Shown: in pieces, positions 60,413-64,000 of the stretch
Layout: every line of letters begins with the position of its first letter
Position numbering within the stretch: the stretch's first letter is position 1
Assembly: GCF_002736205.1 (NCBI RefSeq)
Contig: NZ_CP024091.1
Span: forward strand, 310,001-374,000
Origin: Pedobacter ginsengisoli
Lineage (GTDB): Bacteria; Bacteroidota; Bacteroidia; Sphingobacteriales; Sphingobacteriaceae
Reading direction: 5' to 3'
DNA: 64,000 nucleotides
Position numbers and translations under genes: made by a program
Notes under the pieces: generated by a model
Seen by the model: the letters and a program-made list of their open reading frames with translations, nothing else
Databases searched by the model: none
What the model was told of the DNA's origin: nothing

Positions 60413-61138
60413 TTAGTGCGAATGGCCTGAGCTAAAATATCCAATTAACGCAATACCGATACCACATAAAACAGCAATCATTTTACGTTTTGATACCTTA
60501 TGGTCTACGCTTGATTCGAATAATATGGTGGTAGAAATATGTAAAAATATACCTATTACTATTCCCATAATTCTATTAAAATAATTCTCTATACCACCGA
60601 TAGTTCCATTGCTCAACCCATTGCTTACATAAAACCCAAGAGGTGCCATTATAGCAAAAATTGCGATGTAAATGATTACGTTACTCTTTTTGAATTGGTT
60701 TTGCACTAAAATACTAGCTAATGCAAAGGCAGCAGGAATATGATGTAGCGAGATTCCAAATATCAAAGCATTATGTTGATCTTTTGCTAAAGGCATTCCT
60801 TCCAGAAATGCATGCAAACAAAGACTGATCATAATTCCATATGGAAATACTTGTGTTTCATGGTGTTTGTGGATGTGTCCATGCTCAACACCTTCCGAAA
60901 ACTGTTCTAAAAAGATTTGTAATAAGAAACCTATAAGTATAAAAATTCCTATTTCTTGCGGATCAGAACCACTATATGCATCCGGAATTAAGTGTAAAAC
61001 AGTAATAGCAAACAAATAGGCACCACTAAAAGAGAGGATTAGTTTTAAAAGCTGAGATTTATCACTTTTTACTAAAAAAATGGCCGATCCGCCTAAAAAT
61101 GCACTAAAAAATAGGATTAATACCTTCCAGATTTCCAT
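60413..61138 (-). CDS. ZIP-family divalent metal transporter
   Basis: A 241-residue inner-membrane carrier with about eight helices. The family metal site is seen in SLCLHAFLEGMPLA and FGISLHHIPAAFAL, and a His-rich loop (VEHGHIHKHHET) separates the third and fourth helices. ZIP carriers bring zinc, iron or manganese into the cytoplasm. The start codon overlaps the stop of the PAP2 gene (TAATG on the minus strand), so it is the last gene of a three-gene operon. Zinc as substrate is a guess. Confidence 0.88.
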   Translation of the reverse strand: MEIWKVLILFFSAFLGGSAIFLVKSDKSQLLKLILSFSGAYLFAITVLHLIPDAYSGSDPQEIGIFILIGFLLQIFLEQFSEGVEHGHIHKHHETQVFPYGIMISLCLHAFLEGMPLAKDQHNALIFGISLHHIPAAFALASILVQNQFKKSNVIIYIAIFAIMAPLGFYVSNGLSNGTIGGIENYFNRIMGIVIGIFLHISTTILFESSVDHKVSKRKMIAVLCGIGIALIGYFSSGHSH

Positions 61139-61701
61139 TATAACTGTGGTTGTAATTTTTTATAAATTTTTGATGTCAATAAGCCTATAAGCATACCGAG
61201 TATTGCGCCTGCCATAGTATCAATAGGGTAATGAACACCTACGTAAATCTGAGAAAACGAAATAATAAATGCCCAGAAGAGCCCAATTGGCAATATCAGT
61301 TTCCACCTGTCGTAAAATACAAAGATAAGAAAAACAGCTATTGCAAAATGATTTGTAGCATGCGCAGAAGGGAAGCTATACCCACTTCCGCATGGCACAC
61401 GATGAATGATATCATTAGCCAGCGTTATTTCATTGCATGGCCTTACTCTGGCTACTGTTGGCTTAATAATTCTTGATGAAACTAAATCACCAATAGCAAA
61501 AGTTACCAGTAACATTCCAATAATGTACCAGCCTTTCTTTTTGTATTCAATAAAAGAGAATACAATAATGAACAGGTACAATGGTGCCCAAAAAAAACGA
61601 TTACGCATTAAAGGAAGTAACCAATCAAAAAATGGATTAGCCAACCCTCTATGGATTTTAAGAAAAAGTTCTACATCAAATTGTTGTAAACTTTCTATCA
61701 T
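61138..61701 (-). CDS. PAP2-family membrane phosphatase
   Basis: A 187-residue membrane protein from the ATG at 61701, whose bases overlap the methyltransferase stop as ATGA; an ATG four codons upstream (61713) is also possible. The phosphatase motifs are KPTVARVRP, FPSAHATNH and SQIYVGVHYPIDTMAG; in the last, Gln replaces the Arg of the usual SR motif. Five to six helices place it in the inner membrane, where it may act on undecaprenyl or phosphatidic lipids. It is the middle gene of the operon. Confidence 0.87.
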   Translation of the reverse strand: MIESLQQFDVELFLKIHRGLANPFFDWLLPLMRNRFFWAPLYLFIIVFSFIEYKKKGWYIIGMLLVTFAIGDLVSSRIIKPTVARVRPCNEITLANDIIHRVPCGSGYSFPSAHATNHFAIAVFLIFVFYDRWKLILPIGLFWAFIISFSQIYVGVHYPIDTMAGAILGMLIGLLTSKIYKKLQPQL

Positions 61702-62429
61702 GCTTTTTTGCAAATTAGTATTAACCTGTCAGATTTGGTTTCATCAAATGGTTCTAATCCATAGCTACCAAATGTAGCTGCTATTTTTAGGCCGCTTTTT
61801 TCAAACATACGTTCAAAATCCTTCAATGTAAAGGCTTGTACACGTTCTTCAAATGCATAAGGTTTGTCTCTGTGCTCAAAATTTATATGTTTAATGATTT
61901 TACCATCAGCTATAAATTTATGTAGGTGAAACTCTATCCCCTCAACGGTTTTTATCTCTTGCTGAGTAAGATTTTTAAGGATCTTTTGCGTGTTAAAGTA
62001 GTCTATTACCAGAGTACCATCGTCTTTTATACTCTTTCTGAAAGCCTTTATCGCATTTACATGCTCTTTTTCCGTTTCAAAATAACCAAAACTGGTAAAA
62101 AGGTTCATTGCTATATCAAAATAGTTGATAAAAGATAGCTTACGCATGTCATGAACAAAGAAATGAAGGTTCTTTTGTTCAAATTGCTGAGCGTATTTAA
62201 TACTTTGTTCAGATAGGTCAATTCCGGTTACATCATATCCTTTCTTATTAAGGTAAATTGAATGCCGGCCTCTTCCACAGGCAATATCTAAGATTCTGGA
62301 ATTTGCAGCAGGTTTCAGATAAGCAGAAAGGTTGTCAATTAAAAACTCGGCTTCGGCATCATTACGCTGACTGTAAAGTATATGATAGAAAGGAGAGTTG
62401 AACCAATATTGAAACCATTTTCGCTGCAT
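61698..62429 (-). CDS. Class I SAM-dependent methyltransferase
   Basis: A 243-residue cytoplasmic methyltransferase from the ATG at 62429; an open extension of 19 residues upstream is hydrophobic and unlike the family. RILDIACGRGRHSIYLNKKG is the SAM-binding motif I, VTGIDLSEQSIKYA motif II with the acidic residue, and FDIAMNLFTSFGYFE and DGTLVIDYFN the next strands. The substrate is unknown. First gene of the operon with PAP2 and ZIP genes, divergent from glmM. Confidence 0.88.
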   Translation of the reverse strand: MQRKWFQYWFNSPFYHILYSQRNDAEAEFLIDNLSAYLKPAANSRILDIACGRGRHSIYLNKKGYDVTGIDLSEQSIKYAQQFEQKNLHFFVHDMRKLSFINYFDIAMNLFTSFGYFETEKEHVNAIKAFRKSIKDDGTLVIDYFNTQKILKNLTQQEIKTVEGIEFHLHKFIADGKIIKHINFEHRDKPYAFEERVQAFTLKDFERMFEKSGLKIAATFGSYGLEPFDETKSDRLILICKKA

Positions 62430-62558
62430 AGAGCCTGTATTTTGATGTTTTAGAAAAAAAACAAACTTAGATAAAATTGTTATCATAAAACAATTTTAAG
62501 TCTGGTATAATTTTACTAATGCATGGTACTGGGTTAACCTGCTTTGCCTAATTTTTGT

Positions 62559-62566
62559 TATTTTTG
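62559..62566 (+). promoter_or_regulatory. Possible -7 element before glmM
   Basis: TATTTTTG matches TAnnTTTG 21 bases before the TTG start codon of glmM, in the 157-base divergent gap. The -33 box is not clear. Confidence 0.35.
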
Positions 62567-62586
62567 GAAAAAAAACAATCAACAAA

Positions 62587-63975
62587 TTGACACTAATAAA
62601 ATCTATTTCTGGAATAAGGGGGACAATCGGTGGTATTGCCGGTAATGGTTTAACCCCAATCGATATTGTAAAATTCACTGCAGCCTATGGCTCATGGGTA
62701 ATCAGCAAAACCAATAACAAAAGAATTGTTTTAGGCCGAGATGCCAGGATATCTGGCGAAATGGTTAATAATCTTGTTATTGGTACCTTGCAAGGTTTGG
62801 GTATTGAGGTAATAGATCTTGGTCTTTCTACCACTCCAACTGTTGAAATTGCCGTTCCAATGGAAAATGCCGGCGGTGGCATAATCTTAACTGCAAGCCA
62901 TAATCCAAAACAATGGAATGCGCTGAAACTCCTTAATGACAAAGGTGAATTTATTAGCGATGCAGACGGAAAGGAAGTTTTGGAAATTGCAGAGAAATCT
63001 GAGTTTGCATTTGCTGATGTTGATGATTTAGGCAAAGTAGTAAGCAATAACACTTATCTGCAAAAACATATCGATGTAATCCTTGCGCTTCCATTAGTAG
63101 ATGTTGACGCTATAAAAGCAGCTAATTTTAAAATAGCAATCGACTGTGTTAACTCAACAGGAGGCATATTTGTACCTGCTTTGTTAAAAGCTTTGGGCGT
63201 TGAAACTGTTTATGAGCTATATTGTGAACCTGATGGTCATTTCCCTCACAACCCTGAACCGCTTCCTGAAAACTTAACAGAGATTGCTAAAGTTGTACAG
63301 AGCAAAAATGCTGATCTGGGTATTGTTGTTGATCCTGATGTAGACCGTTTGTGCTTTGTTTGCGAAGATGGTTCTATGTTTGGCGAAGAATATACTTTAG
63401 TAGCAGTTGCCGATTATATTCTTAAAAACACACCAGGTAATTCAGTTTCTAACCTTTCTTCTACAAGAGCGCTTAGAGATGTTACTGAAAATGCTGGCGG
63501 AACATACAACGCATCAGCAGTTGGCGAAGTTAATGTAGTTAACAAAATGAAGGCTACAAATGCAGTTATTGGTGGAGAGGGTAACGGAGGAATTATATAT
63601 CCTGAATTACACTATGGTCGTGATGCTTTAGTTGGAATAGCTTTATTTTTAACTCATTTGGCTAAATTTGGTAAGTCCATTTCTGTTTTGCGTAAAAGCT
63701 ACCCTGAGTATTATATTTCTAAAAATAAGATAACATTAACTCCTGAAATGGACATTGATGCCCTATTGGTTAAAGTTCAGGAGAAATATAAAGATCAGCC
63801 AAACAGCACAATTGACGGCTTAAAAATTGAATTTGATAAGGAATGGGTACATCTGCGTAAATCAAATACAGAACCAATTATCCGTATTTATAGCGAAGCA
63901 GGATCAGAAACTGTAGCCGAGGGTTTAGCTACAAAAATCATTTCCGACATCAAAGAAATATTAAAACTGAGTTAA
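62587..63975 (+). CDS. glmM: Phosphoglucosamine mutase
   Basis: A 462-residue alpha-D-phosphohexomutase that converts glucosamine-6-phosphate to glucosamine-1-phosphate for UDP-GlcNAc synthesis. It starts at TTG, giving the conserved opening MTLIKSISGIRGTIGG; no ATG is available upstream in frame. The phosphoserine loop TASHNP has Ser104, the magnesium loop is DPDVDR, the sugar loop GGEGNGG, and the phosphate loop RKSNTEPIIRIY closes the protein. The GEGNGG form is the one seen in Bacteroidetes and archaeal mutases rather than the E. coli type, so phosphoglucomutase or phosphomannomutase activity is also possible. Confidence 0.88.
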   Translation: MTLIKSISGIRGTIGGIAGNGLTPIDIVKFTAAYGSWVISKTNNKRIVLGRDARISGEMVNNLVIGTLQGLGIEVIDLGLSTTPTVEIAVPMENAGGGIILTASHNPKQWNALKLLNDKGEFISDADGKEVLEIAEKSEFAFADVDDLGKVVSNNTYLQKHIDVILALPLVDVDAIKAANFKIAIDCVNSTGGIFVPALLKALGVETVYELYCEPDGHFPHNPEPLPENLTEIAKVVQSKNADLGIVVDPDVDRLCFVCEDGSMFGEEYTLVAVADYILKNTPGNSVSNLSSTRALRDVTENAGGTYNASAVGEVNVVNKMKATNAVIGGEGNGGIIYPELHYGRDALVGIALFLTHLAKFGKSISVLRKSYPEYYISKNKITLTPEMDIDALLVKVQEKYKDQPNSTIDGLKIEFDKEWVHLRKSNTEPIIRIYSEAGSETVAEGLATKIISDIKEILKLS

Positions 63976-63982
63976 TACAAAA

Positions 63983-64000
63983 ATGGAAAGAATTTATTTA
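63983..64000 (+). CDS. First six codons of the next gene (partial)
   Basis: An ATG seven bases after the glmM stop opens a frame reading MERIYL up to the window end. This opening is compatible with a cysteine desulfurase (such proteins often begin with xxIYLDNAATT), but six residues cannot prove it. Confidence 0.35.

Noticed and set aside
1..64000. tRNA, rRNA, CRISPR, insertion sequences, prophage
   Set aside because: I saw no cloverleaf-like sequence, no regular spacer array and no transposase, integrase or phage structural gene by eye; a covariance search could still find a missed small RNA.

Overview
The window looks like a chromosomal piece from a Bacteroidota bacterium of the Sphingobacteriaceae type (Pedobacter-like). 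The evidence is AT-rich DNA with SusC/SusD pairs, Bacteroidetes-only small families (DUF3276, DUF5522, DUF2911, DUF1573), a long-form NusB, an ECF sigma/FecR pair feeding an STN-type SusC, and promoters of the TAnnTTTG type with little Shine-Dalgarno signal. The genus is inferred, not proven. No rRNA, tRNA, CRISPR array, insertion sequence or prophage was seen.

Layout. 1-2.6 kb: 3' part of a short DnaE-type polymerase. 2.9-8.3 kb: a KgtP-like 2-oxoglutarate permease, a DUF1684 protein, DinB-like and AlkB-like proteins, a TetR regulator with a palindrome at its own promoter, DoxX and an LEA-type lipoprotein. 8.4-13.8 kb: PIG-L deacetylase, a 49-residue membrane peptide, an SSS symporter and a BNR-repeat sialidase-like protein in one direction, closed by a clear bidirectional terminator. 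13.8-24.6 kb: DUF2911 protein, M1 aminopeptidase, lipoprotein, CydAB oxidase, and a secreted Gly/RGG-rich protein with a partner outer-membrane barrel.

24.7-51.9 kb is the accessory core: two adjacent polysaccharide-utilisation loci with different control. PUL 1 has a one-protein membrane regulator (propeller repeats, Y_Y_Y, LuxR-type HTH), two 43-bp direct repeats just upstream of a promoter, SusC, a frameshifted SusD, GH30 and GH5-CBM6. A seven-heme cytochrome c follows. PUL 2 has an ECF sigma factor, FecR anti-sigma, STN-SusC, SusD, a frameshifted NagX/DUF5009 membrane acyltransferase-like protein and a GH20 hexosaminidase. After a strong hairpin terminator comes a DUF2231-cytochrome-DUF1549-DUF1553 protein with a Tat-exported DUF1501 protein. 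The enzymes suggest beta-glucan plus N-acetylglucosamine material such as fungal cell wall; this is inference.

52-64 kb is mostly housekeeping: DUF3276 nucleic-acid binder, ABC exporter, leucine-dehydrogenase-like protein (with an unexpected Asn at a catalytic Lys position), then nusB, DUF1573, yajC, ybbR-like, coaE, an MBL exonuclease-like protein, DUF5522, MarR; a methyltransferase-PAP2-ZIP operon on the minus strand; glmM; and the first codons of a further gene.

The points most worth a second look are the two single-base frameshifts (both at short C or G runs), the direct repeats before susC 1, the heme proteins beside the glycan loci, the substituted leucine dehydrogenase, and two small genes below usual length cut-offs (10867-11016 and 59784-59942).
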